Source: Lachnospiraceae bacterium
GTDB taxonomy: Bacteria > Bacillota > Clostridia > Lachnospirales > Lachnospiraceae
Direction of reading: 5' to 3'
Length of the DNA: 39,655 nt
NCBI GenBank assembly: GCA_910575035.1
Contig: CAJTDL010000039.1
Span: forward strand, 1 to 39,655
Part shown: positions 15,713 through 21,959 of the stretch, in pieces
How the letters are laid out: every line of letters begins with the position of its first letter
Numbering within the stretch: position 1 is the first letter of the stretch
Program-made: the position numbers and the translations under genes
The notes under the pieces: generated by a model
Databases searched by the model: none
What the model saw: only the letters and a program-made list of their open reading frames with translations
Told to the model about the DNA's origin: nothing

Positions 15713-15739
15713 AGGGCAGAACATTGATTCTGTCCTTTT
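15713..15739 (+). terminator. Second terminator-like hairpin
   Basis: AGGGCAGAA/TTCTGTCCT (one G-T pair), 6-nt loop, then TTTT. Loop and stem closely resemble the hairpin at 15608, as if duplicated together with the two homing-like genes. Confidence 0.6.
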
Positions 15740-15850
15740 GCGATTAACTGGACATTGAAAAATAATTGATTTTATACGGCTTTCCTTGACTTTTGCCTCT
15801 GATTATGGCAGAATAAAAGCATGAATACAGACTATACGGAGGTAAAAACT

Positions 15851-16510
15851 ATGCCGAAATTTATTGATTTAGTTGGAAAGAAGTATAATAAGCTTACTGT
15901 TATCGAAAGAGCGGAAAATGCCAGTAGTGGTGCTGTTCGTTGGAAGTGTTTGTGTGAATGTGGAAATTATACAATCGTAAGGGCGGCTAATTTAAAAAAT
16001 GGGGCTGTAAAAAGTTGTGGTTGTTTGTTACACGAAACAGAGAACAAAAAAACTCATGGAATGAGCAAAACCAGAATTTACCAAGAATGGAATAGCATAA
16101 AAAACAGATGCACAAACCCAAGCAATAAAAGATATGAAGACTACGGAGGACGTGGAATAAATGTCTGTAGTGAATGGAGAAATGATTTTTTATCTTTTTA
16201 TAACTGGGCTGTGACGAATGGATATAACGACAGATTAACCATTGAAAGGAAAGATGTAGATGGGGATTATTGTCCTGAAAATTGCTGTTGGATTCCGCTC
16301 GGAGAACAGGCAAATAATCGGAGAATGAATTTAAGTATAGAATACAATGGAAAGACGAAAAACCTCAAAGAGTGGTGCGAAGAATTGAATTTGAACTACA
16401 AAAGAGTTCATAACAGAATGTTCAAACTTGGATATTCTTTCGAGGAAGCTATAACAAAACCAGTGATGACACAAAAAAGAAATAAGGAGGCAAAGAATAA
16501 ATATGGCTGA
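15851..16510 (+). CDS. Zn-ribbon/homing-like phage protein 2
   Basis: 219 residues, start at ATG 15851 behind CGGAGGTAAAAA. Same order as the protein at 14810: DLVGKKYNKLTVIERAE, CLCECGN and SCGCL zinc ribbon, IYQEWNSIKNRCTN, YGGRGINVCSEW, LTIERKDVDGDYCPENCCWI, and one C-terminal helix-turn-helix (LKEWCEELNLNYKRVHNRM). Only one C-terminal repeat against two in the paralogue. A weak promoter (TTGACT 15785-15790, 17 bp, CAGAAT) precedes it. Overlaps the next gene by 8 bp. Confidence 0.6.
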   Translation: MPKFIDLVGKKYNKLTVIERAENASSGAVRWKCLCECGNYTIVRAANLKNGAVKSCGCLLHETENKKTHGMSKTRIYQEWNSIKNRCTNPSNKRYEDYGGRGINVCSEWRNDFLSFYNWAVTNGYNDRLTIERKDVDGDYCPENCCWIPLGEQANNRRMNLSIEYNGKTKNLKEWCEELNLNYKRVHNRMFKLGYSFEEAITKPVMTQKRNKEAKNKYG

Positions 16511-16928
16511 GTATACAAGCGTTCCTGTGCAAACAATACAGGAAAATCAGAACGCTTTGTTTTCTGGGGAAACATCATGCTGCAATAAAGGTCTTGTCTT
16601 ACATAGAACAGGAAGCGGACAGTTTACAGTTCGGGGATGTACGCAGAATTGCAGGGCAAAATACAGGGTAATCTTTTCTGGCAATATCGCTGTTGCGACT
16701 GGTGGAACGGCTGGCCCGATATCCGTTGCAATCGCAATCAACGGAGAGGCAGACTTATCCACAAATGCAATCGTAACTCCGGCAGCAGTTGGCGATTACT
16801 TCAATGTGGCTATGGCTACAGATGTATGGATTCCGAAGGGGTGTTGCGTACAAGTATCAATTAAAAACACCTCCACGCAGGCGATTGATATGCAAAACGC
16901 AAACATCACGATTAACAGGGAGGGTTAA
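16503..16928 (+). CDS. Phage structural-like beta protein
   Basis: 141 residues, beta-rich and Gly/Ala/Thr-rich: YTSVPVQTIQENQNALF, HRTGSGQFTVRG, FSGNIAVATGGTAGPISVAI, AAVGDYFNVAMATDVWIPKGCCVQVSIKNTS. The even spacing of strands suggests a jelly-roll or decoration-type virion protein; similar proteins are frequent in gut phages. Its place in the accessory island means it may be a head decoration cargo. Function not proven. Confidence 0.5.
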   Translation: MAEYTSVPVQTIQENQNALFSGETSCCNKGLVLHRTGSGQFTVRGCTQNCRAKYRVIFSGNIAVATGGTAGPISVAIAINGEADLSTNAIVTPAAVGDYFNVAMATDVWIPKGCCVQVSIKNTSTQAIDMQNANITINREG

Positions 16929-16931
16929 GTT

Positions 16932-17477
16932 ATGCATAAATTGAGAGAAAACGCAGAGAAAGAGTTAAAAGCGATTGAGGAAAAAGGCTTGACTTCTTCC
17001 AATCTGGACAACGCCTATAAGCTGGTGGAAATCATGAAAGGCGTGGACAAAATCGAGATGATGCAGGACGGCGGCGAGTATTCCAGGGACGGATATAGCC
17101 GGGATATGGAGGATTACAGCCGGGAGCGTGGCGGGTATTCCCGTAACGGCGCTTACAGCCGGGAGGGGAACTACTCCAATGATTACGATAATGGCAATTC
17201 CTACCGCCGGGGCAGGAGCGCTACAACTGGCAGATATGTCCACCGCCCGAACTATTCCCGCTTGTCTGGTGATGATACGGACATGGATGAATACAGGAGC
17301 CGGAAGATGGAATACTCCAACAACCGGGACGATGGAACGAAGAACAGAATGCTTGACGCTTTGGAAGATTTTATGTCTGGCGTGCATGGCATGATGAAAC
17401 AGATGTTCAAGGATGCTGACTGTCGGGAGGAAAGGGAGATTATACAGAACTGGGCAAGGAAAATTGCGGAGATGTAA
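16932..17477 (+). CDS. Repetitive Tyr/Ser/Arg-rich hypothetical protein
   Basis: 181 residues. N-terminal helix (LRENAEKELKAIEEKG, NAYKLVEIMKGVDKIEMM), then residues about 53-120 carry roughly eight YSRD/YSRE/YSRN-like repeats and a basic RRGRSATTGRYVHRPNYSR segment, then a helical C-terminus (ALEDFMSGVHGMMKQMF, ADCREEREIIQNWARKIAEM). Such a low-complexity middle is seen in a conserved family following the protein at 16503 in gut Firmicute phages. Role unknown. Confidence 0.55.
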   Translation: MHKLRENAEKELKAIEEKGLTSSNLDNAYKLVEIMKGVDKIEMMQDGGEYSRDGYSRDMEDYSRERGGYSRNGAYSREGNYSNDYDNGNSYRRGRSATTGRYVHRPNYSRLSGDDTDMDEYRSRKMEYSNNRDDGTKNRMLDALEDFMSGVHGMMKQMFKDADCREEREIIQNWARKIAEM

Positions 17478-17480
17478 GAA

Positions 17481-17516
17481 AACAGGCGGTAGGTGTTATC
17501 CTGCCGCCTGTTCTTT
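17481..17516 (+). terminator. Bidirectional terminator between convergent genes
   Basis: AACAGGCGGTAGG/CCTGCCGCCTGTT, 13-bp stem with one G-T pair, 6-nt loop, T-rich side on the plus strand. Separates the plus-strand gene ending 17477 from the minus-strand gene ending 17496. Confidence 0.85.
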
Positions 17517-17729
17517 ATGAAAATCATTGTATATCTGCTTTCCGATGCTTTGACGAACTAATTTGTAATAATCCTCATCAGTAAAAAGATGATATAGACC
17601 ACATCCCTCTAAGAATGTCCGTTTTTCTTCATCATTCAAGAAACTAAGGATAATTCTTTTTGTACGGTCATTTCCGTTTAGGTAAAGCCGGCACATTTCT
17701 TCAAATCGCATCATTCCCTCTACATTCAT
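17496..17729 (-). CDS. Hypothetical phage protein (minus strand)
   Basis: 77 residues, helical: MRFEEMCRLYLNGNDRTKRI, FLNDEEKRTFLEGCGLYHLF, YYKLVRQSIGKQIYNDFHKE. The ribosome binding site is weak (GTGAGAATGAT). Last gene of a three-gene reverse cluster. No family recognised. Confidence 0.45.
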   Translation of the reverse strand: MNVEGMMRFEEMCRLYLNGNDRTKRIILSFLNDEEKRTFLEGCGLYHLFTDEDYYKLVRQSIGKQIYNDFHKEQAAG

Positions 17730-17777
17730 ATCATTCTCACTTTCTCACTGCGTTACCCGGCAGGGGCGGGACAAAAA

Positions 17778-17969
17778 TTACTTGCATTCCCATATTCCTA
17801 CTACTCTTGGTTCTTTTTTGTTGGTTCCGTCTAAAATTTTATTAATGAACTCCCTTGCGTCATTCCATGTTGGAAATATTTCAAGATGGTTCTCAACACA
17901 GATTCCCTGTTCGTCTTTCACTATCCATCGACCTCTATGAATATAGATCCCATTTGTGAGTCTTTTCAT
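17778..17969 (-). CDS. Hypothetical small protein (minus strand)
   Basis: 63 residues with a beta-hairpin-like start (LTNGIYIHRGRWIVKDEQG) and FPTWNDAREFINKIL. AAGGGAAG lies five bases before ATG. Middle gene of the reverse cluster. Function unknown. Confidence 0.45.
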   Translation of the reverse strand: MKRLTNGIYIHRGRWIVKDEQGICVENHLEIFPTWNDAREFINKILDGTNKKEPRVVGIWECK

Positions 17970-18017
17970 ATCTTCCCTTCTTTCTCCCGGCGCAACCCCG
18001 CCGGGTGGGTGGTGTGG

Positions 18018-18206
18018 TTATTTTCTATTTAGAAGTTCCCAGTTATCAACTTCTGAATCTGTCTTATCTTCATTCCAAATTTTTAAAACCCGAAATCCGT
18101 TTCCTCTCAAATCCTGTGCCATTTCTGATTGTGTCCTATAATCATCAGCACGGAATATTTTAAGGTTTTTTGTTTCCGAATTTCTTACCAGTGCCGTTCT
18201 TGTCAT
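18018..18206 (-). CDS. Small hypothetical protein (minus strand)
   Basis: 62 residues, start MTRTALVRNSETKNLKIF chosen because GGAGG lies 9 bases upstream; an earlier in-frame ATG at 18266 lies inside the promoter. Contains FRADDYRTQSEMAQDLRGNGFRVLKIWN, a compact alpha/beta protein. First gene after the divergent operator region, so probably controlled by the RHH protein at 18363. Confidence 0.5.
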   Translation of the reverse strand: MTRTALVRNSETKNLKIFRADDYRTQSEMAQDLRGNGFRVLKIWNEDKTDSEVDNWELLNRK

Positions 18207-18237
18207 ATCCCATATCCTCCGTTCCTTTGATAAGTCT

Positions 18238-18327
18238 ATATTAGCATCTAACGTTAGATATATCAATGGACAAAATAAACAAACTAACGTTAGATTTATT
18301 GTGCATATCTAACAATAGATGTAAAAT
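18238..18327. promoter_or_regulatory. Divergent promoters with three ATCTAACGTTAGAT operators
   Basis: Palindromes at 18246-18259 (ATCTAACGTTAGAT, perfect), 18282-18295 (AACTAACGTTAGAT) and 18307-18320 (ATCTAACAATAGAT). Minus promoter: TTGATA (18266-18261), 17 bp, TAATAT (18243-18238), with the first palindrome in the spacer. Plus promoter: TTGTGC 18299-18304, 17 bp, TAAAAT 18322-18327, with the third palindrome in the spacer. A dimeric repressor bound here would shut both directions. Confidence 0.75.
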
Positions 18328-18362
18328 GAATTATGTGGTATGCTTATGTGGGAGGTGGTGTC

Positions 18363-18578
18363 ATGGCAATGAGTAAACAGGAAAAGACGGATTACAAGCG
18401 AAAATTTAATGAAGATAGCTATGATAGGATAGGTTTGTATCTTCCAAAAGGAAAAGAGGGAGAGTCAGGAATGAAGGATATATGGCAAGCGGCGGCTGAT
18501 AAAGAAAAAATGAAGTTAAGTGAATTTATCAAGCGGTGCGTGAATGAAAAAATATCCCACGACAAGGGGCGGCAGTGA
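18363..18578 (+). CDS. Ribbon-helix-helix-like repressor
   Basis: 71 residues, start at ATG 18363 behind GGAGGTGGTGTC. KRKFNEDSYDRIGLYLPKGK then IWQAAADKEKMKLSEFIKRCVNEKI fit a small Arc/MetJ-type RHH protein. It is the obvious candidate to bind the three operators just upstream. Ends in a terminator. Confidence 0.65.
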   Translation: MAMSKQEKTDYKRKFNEDSYDRIGLYLPKGKEGESGMKDIWQAAADKEKMKLSEFIKRCVNEKISHDKGRQ

Positions 18579-18592
18579 TGCCGCTCTTTTGC
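18567..18592 (+). terminator. Rho-independent terminator
   Basis: GGGCGGCA/TGCCGCTC stem (one G-T), 4-nt loop, then TTTT. The left arm overlaps the stop of the RHH gene. Confidence 0.75.
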
Positions 18593-18598
18593 TTTAAG

Positions 18599-18632
18599 TT
18601 GGTACAAATAATTTAAAAAGCTGTGGTATTAT
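18599..18632 (+). promoter_or_regulatory. Phage promoter, TTGGTACAA class (P3)
   Basis: TTGGTACAA from 18599 and -10 TATTAT at 18627-18632, 22 bp after TTGGTA. It lies directly before the structured RNA region, so it probably transcribes it. Confidence 0.55.
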
Positions 18633-18637
18633 GTATA

Positions 18638-19040
18638 TAGTGGCAGGTGGCAATGTCACTACCTTGTAAAAATATTTTATCTATTCTGCACAGTCCTTGC
18701 AGACAGAAAATGGACAGTGGAAGAGGTCTGAAAGAGCGACACGGGTAAAATCCGTGATGGACGGCGGCGACTTATAGGAAGCAGACCATAGCACCGTGAG
18801 CTGTGTGGGACTATTCGGTGCAAAAGTGGATAGTAGCTTAATGGTAGAGCCGGAGTAGGAGGCTAACCGAAACGAAAAGGAATGCAAATCTCCGTGGCTA
18901 TAGTGTGCCTGATATGCAGGTTCGATTCCTGCCTATCCACAGTTGCGTAGTCGCTCTATGCTAGACAGGAGCAAAGCGGTCAATGCCCTGTCGAATTAAA
19001 AATAACTCTGATAGGGGAGTTTTCCCCTGTCGGAAACCGC
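18638..19040 (+). ncRNA. Structured RNA with tRNA-like domain (region 1)
   Basis: This 480-bp interval has no gene but dense nested helices: TAGTG 18638-18642/CACTA 18657-18661; TCTGC/GCAGA near 18685-18703; GGTCTG 18725-18730/CAGACC 18782-18787 enclosing CACGG 18740-18744/CCGTG 18752-18756; GCACCG 18791-18796/CGGTGC 18816-18821; a tRNA-like domain 18827-18940; GACAGG 18964-18969/CCTGTC 18987-18992 whose loop GCGGT (18976-18980) can pair with ACCGC 19036-19040 (pseudoknot); and a 9-bp hairpin 19010-19031. A dedicated promoter precedes it. It recalls the large ornate phage RNAs such as ROOL or GOLLD that neighbour tRNAs, but I cannot match it to either. Confidence 0.6.
18827..18940 (+). ncRNA. 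tRNA-like domain with expanded anticodon loop
   Basis: Acceptor TGGATAG/CTATCCA (7 bp), then TA, D-arm GCTT-AATGGTA-GAGC, a 5-bp stem CGGAG 18851-18855/CTCCG 18890-18894 where the anticodon stem should be but with a 34-nt loop, a possible variable hairpin (GGC/GCC), and a perfect T-arm GCAGG-TTCGATT-CCTGC at 18916-18932. No encoded CCA. It cannot be a normal decoding tRNA because the anticodon loop is far too long. Confidence 0.65.
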
Positions 19041-19058
19041 AAAAGGGAGGATATGGGA

Positions 19059-19364
19059 ATGGTAAAGTTGCAACCAAAAGATGAACCGACAACAGCATTT
19101 TATTTTAAAACTATGCAGGATTGCGCTGCATTTATTTATGTGTTTAAAGACCATTGGTGCAATGTTGAATGGAATGAGCCAATAGAAAGACCAGACTTTT
19201 TTGAAATGAGCAGGTATCAGAGAGAGGTTTTGAACAAAGACCCGAAAGAGCGCGCAGAAAGCAATTTGTCATGGGGATTCAACCTTGATAGGAAGTTCAA
19301 CATGGGATTAAACGACAACCAAAATGCTTTTGTTTCTGCTATGGTTGGCAGAATGACCGTTTAA
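19059..19364 (+). CDS. Hypothetical phage protein
   Basis: 101 residues, start ATG 19059 rather than 19053 because GGGAGG ends at 19050, only two bases before 19053. FYFKTMQDCAAFIYVFKDHW, EPIERPDFFEMSRYQ and NLSWGFNLDRKFNMGLN form a compact mixed fold not recognised. It follows the structured RNA at once and may share its transcript. Confidence 0.45.
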   Translation: MVKLQPKDEPTTAFYFKTMQDCAAFIYVFKDHWCNVEWNEPIERPDFFEMSRYQREVLNKDPKERAESNLSWGFNLDRKFNMGLNDNQNAFVSAMVGRMTV

Positions 19365-19365
19365 C

Positions 19366-19399
19366 TTGGTACAACTACCCCGCCAAACTGCGGTACAAT
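19366..19399 (+). promoter_or_regulatory. Phage promoter, TTGGTACAA class (P4)
   Basis: TTGGTACAA from 19366 and -10 TACAAT at 19394-19399, 22 bp apart as at the other three sites. It precedes the small gene at 19441. Confidence 0.6.
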
Positions 19400-19440
19400 G
19401 GAAGCATAAAAGGCATTAGGAAATGGAGGGAAATAGGGAA

Positions 19441-19635
19441 ATGAAGATTGAGGAAAAGAAAAATAAAACATTGGGATTTCTTGACGATTTGGAAAAAGAA
19501 ACGGCTACGCTTCTTGAAAGAATATTTAAGGCAAGAAAAGAAATCCAGAAAGTAAATTCAGAAAAAGACGTTGATATGTTTATTGAAAATAATGATTTGG
19601 AAAAGGATTTCAAGCATATCACTTTACACTTATAG
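19441..19635 (+). CDS. Small coiled-coil protein
   Basis: 64 residues, start ATG 19441 behind GGAGGGAAATAGGG. Mostly one charged helix (LGFLDDLEKETATLLERIFKA, RKEIQKVNSEKDV). Cargo gene with its own promoter P4. Function unknown. Confidence 0.4.
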   Translation: MKIEEKKNKTLGFLDDLEKETATLLERIFKARKEIQKVNSEKDVDMFIENNDLEKDFKHITLHL

Positions 19636-19645
19636 GAGTAAAGCC

Positions 19646-19705
19646 ATGACAGAAAAGTTCATACTCTGCCCCATCTGCGGAGGAAAAACCCGGACGAAAA
19701 ATTGA
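19646..19705 (+). pseudogene. Truncated Cys-rich KTR protein stub
   Basis: 19 codons reading MTEKFILCPICGGKTRTKN then stop. The cysteine-rich KTR proteins of Firmicute mobile elements start MxEKxILCPICxxKTR and continue about 40 residues to a second CPKC pair, absent here. The start codon and AGGAG site are intact. Confidence 0.55.
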
Positions 19706-19767
19706 ATCATAACCGGCTTGCAAATGGAGCAAGTCGCTAACCTGAAAAAGTTACGGGCAGATTTGCA

Positions 19768-19800
19768 AGGCATCTCTGCTTATGTAGAGGTGTCTTTTTA
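19768..19800 (+). terminator. Rho-independent terminator
   Basis: AGGCATCTCT/AGAGGTGTCT, 10 bp with two G-T pairs, 8-nt loop, followed by TTTTTA. It closes the transcript that starts at P4. Confidence 0.85.
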
Positions 19801-19831
19801 TATTGCTTACTTCTAATTTTTGATAAATCTT

Positions 19832-20268
19832 ACCCTCCTTTCAAGAGGGTGCATCCGTCAGTAATGGTGCTGTAAAGGCGGTTCGATTCCGCACGAATAC
19901 ATTTGCGCTTGTGGTTATGCTGTCTGCTTGCAGGTGGTCTATGGCGCAGGTGCAACTTTCCCTATCAAGCGTCTGCCCCTTGTGGGTGGGCGCACTCCCT
20001 CGGAATGTAGTTCAACGGTAGAACGGGTGTACGCATGAACTGGCGCGCTGTTGGTGGTTCAAATCCATCCATTCCGATTATGCCTGCAACACTTGTGAAA
20101 TCCCGAAGAAGTGCGCATACAGAGGGAAAGTAGCAACGGCTGTGTTGGCTATGGGAGATTCAGCTTTGCAAACTGTATGAGACCCATGGACGGCAAGGTT
20201 CGACTCCTTGCTTGGGCGCTACCCCGGCAGAGGTTTATCTGCCTAAATCCATACAGCGGACACGCTGT
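19832..20268 (+). ncRNA. Structured RNA with tRNA-like pieces (region 2)
   Basis: Gene-free stretch of nearly 600 bp before the scaffold. Helices read by eye: ACCCTC 19832-19837/GAGGGT 19845-19850; an isolated T-arm GCGG-TTCGATT-CCGC 19878-19892; TGCGC 19904-19908/GCGCA 19944-19948; a 10-bp hairpin GCGTCTGCCC 19969-19978/GGGTGGGCGC 19984-19993; a full tRNA-like domain 20001-20077; AGTGCGC 20110-20116 against GGGCGCT 20214-20220 (6 of 7 pairs) around a third T-arm CAAGG-TTCGACT-CCTTG 20194-20210; GGCAG/CTGCC 20226-20243; ACAGCG/CGCTGT 20253-20268. It lies between a terminator and the scaffold ribosome binding site. Confidence 0.55.
20001..20077 (+). ncRNA. tRNA-like domain with atypical anticodon arm
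   Basis: Acceptor CGGAATG 20001-20007/CATTCCG 20070-20076 (perfect 7 bp), TA, D-arm GTTC-AACGGTA-GAAC, T-arm GGTGG-TTCAAAT-CCATC, discriminator A. Between D- and T-arms lie 28 nt (normal about 22) that form only GTACGC/GCGCGC with one mismatch and an 8-nt loop ATGAACTG. No standard anticodon arm and no CCA, so decoding function is doubtful. Confidence 0.6.
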
Positions 20269-20297
20269 TAAAAACCATGTTAGGAGGATAACGACAC

Positions 20298-20906
20298 ATG
20301 AAAAACATTGAACAGATTTTGAAAGAAGCAGGAATCGAAGTAACGGACGAGCAGAAAGTGGCGGTCAATGCGGCGGTGACGGAGAATTACAAGACCATTG
20401 CAGAGTTTGACAAGCAGGCTAAGAAGCTGACGGCAGCAGAAGCAGACCGGGATAATTACAAAGGGCAGCTTGACACGGCAAATGAAACCCTAGAGAAGTT
20501 CAAGGACATCGACCCGGAGAAGCAGGCGGAGGAAATCCAGAAGTATAAGCAGGCAGCGAAAGAAGCGCAGGACATGGCTACAAAGCAGATTTTGGAGCGT
20601 GACCAGCGGGATTACCTGAAAGGCGAGTTTGACAAGCTCAAAATCGAATCAGGACGTGTCAGGGATTCACTCATGCGTGAAATCATGGGCGAGGACGGCT
20701 TGAAGTGGAAAGACGGCGCATTTATGGGGCTGTCGGACTATCTGGCAAAGGAGAATGAAAAAGACCATTTCTACCAGACTGAAGCTGAAAAGGCAGAAGC
20801 CGAAGCCAAAGAGAAAGCTGCCGGCAGCGCGCCTAAGTTCACAGACAAGTCCGAGCCGAAGCAGACCCCGGCGAAAGATACCAGTCCGGCTCCTGTGGTT
20901 TTCTAA
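20298..20906 (+). CDS. Scaffold protein (Phage_GP20)
   Basis: 202 residues behind AGGAGGATAACG. Long charged helices (LKEAGIEVTDEQKVAVNAAV, YKTIAEFDKQAKKLTAAEAD), a KAQ/Glu-rich coiled coil, then MREIMGEDGLKWKDGAFMGL and a low-complexity Pro/Ala/Lys tail. This is the GP20 family of A118-type phages, the internal scaffold that guides capsid assembly. Directly precedes the major capsid gene, as expected. Confidence 0.85.
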   Translation: MKNIEQILKEAGIEVTDEQKVAVNAAVTENYKTIAEFDKQAKKLTAAEADRDNYKGQLDTANETLEKFKDIDPEKQAEEIQKYKQAAKEAQDMATKQILERDQRDYLKGEFDKLKIESGRVRDSLMREIMGEDGLKWKDGAFMGLSDYLAKENEKDHFYQTEAEKAEAEAKEKAAGSAPKFTDKSEPKQTPAKDTSPAPVVF

Positions 20907-20934
20907 ATCAAACAAAAAAGAAAGGACAAACAAA

Positions 20935-21897
20935 ATGGCTATTGATTCATTAAATCTTACAAAGCTTTCCGATTTGGCAGGAACCGAAGACGGAAAACTG
21001 AAACTTGCAGAGGAATACAAAGGCATTATCGAGAATGTCGGCAGACGGACGATTTCAAGCCTTTTCAAAAATCAGAGATTATCCGGCGACCCGCAGGCAG
21101 GAACGCTTGTGGCGAAAAGATTTGCTTCTGCGAAGTCAGAGGAATACGGCACGGCAAGGGCGGCAAGAAAAGGCAAGCCCGGCAGAGGATTTGAAGTTGC
21201 CGTTGATATCGACATCGACAAGGAAATCATGGAGGAATACGAGGAAAAGGATATACGGCTTGGCGGAATCCCCGGCTTGCTGTCTGAAAGGCGCACAGCT
21301 ATTACCCGTGCTATGGTTCGGGAACTGGACGAGAATTTTTTCCTTGTAGCTGTCGGCAAGCGCAAAGAGAGTGACGGCACTGTTGGGACTGTTACCGGCG
21401 GCACCGAGGTCACGGTGTCCGGCGATACCATCAAAGACCGTGTAACGGCGGTGGTGATGAAGCTGCATACCGCAAAGAATGAGTTCGTGGACGGCATCGA
21501 GAAAGAGGACATTCATGTTGCCCTGTCCCCGGAAGCCTACGAGGAAATGCGGGACTACATCGACACAAAGGGAAACGCTAATGTCAAGACGGACGTTGCG
21601 GAGTTCGGACGGTATCATGGCGCATGGATTTACTCCAATGTCCACCAGCCGGAGGGTGTTGAGATTATCGCTATGTGTACCGGGGCGATTGCGGAGCCGG
21701 TTATGGCAGACGAATACCAGGCGAAGCAGATTGAATTATCAAATGCGTATGCAATCGGTATGTTCTTCCACTACGGCTGCAAGGTTGTTATGCCTGACCT
21801 GATTTTCTTTAGCAAGAAACCGGGCGCATCCAGTGCAAGCGAAACGGGCGAGGAATCTGGCGGCACGACAAGGGCAAAGAGTACGAAACTGTCATAA
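20935..21897 (+). CDS. Major capsid protein
   Basis: 320 residues, start ATG 20935 behind AAAGGAC; upstream in-frame ATG 20755 lies inside the scaffold gene. N-terminus LNLTKLSDLAGTEDGKLKLAEEY; the body has GRRTISSLFKNQ, GTLVAKRFASAKSEEYGTARAA split by loops, LVAVGKRKE, VALSPEAYEEMRDYIDTKGN and AYAIGMFFHYGCKVVMPDL, consistent with an HK97-like shell protein. Position after GP20 supports it. Ser/Gly/Thr-rich C-terminal tail. Confidence 0.8.
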   Translation: MAIDSLNLTKLSDLAGTEDGKLKLAEEYKGIIENVGRRTISSLFKNQRLSGDPQAGTLVAKRFASAKSEEYGTARAARKGKPGRGFEVAVDIDIDKEIMEEYEEKDIRLGGIPGLLSERRTAITRAMVRELDENFFLVAVGKRKESDGTVGTVTGGTEVTVSGDTIKDRVTAVVMKLHTAKNEFVDGIEKEDIHVALSPEAYEEMRDYIDTKGNANVKTDVAEFGRYHGAWIYSNVHQPEGVEIIAMCTGAIAEPVMADEYQAKQIELSNAYAIGMFFHYGCKVVMPDLIFFSKKPGASSASETGEESGGTTRAKSTKLS

Positions 21898-21959
21898 GAA
21901 GCGAACCGGCATGGGATATGTAAAGTATTTCATGCCGGAAACCAGATTGGAGGAAGATA

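Noticed and set aside
18827-18940. tRNA gene interrupted by a self-splicing intron
   Set aside because: The extra sequence in the anticodon loop is only about 27 nt longer than normal, far below any group I or II intron.
20755-20934. Longer start for the major capsid protein
   Set aside because: The extension lies inside the scaffold gene in another frame and is a Lys/Arg/Pro-rich shadow; ATG 20935 has its own ribosome binding site.
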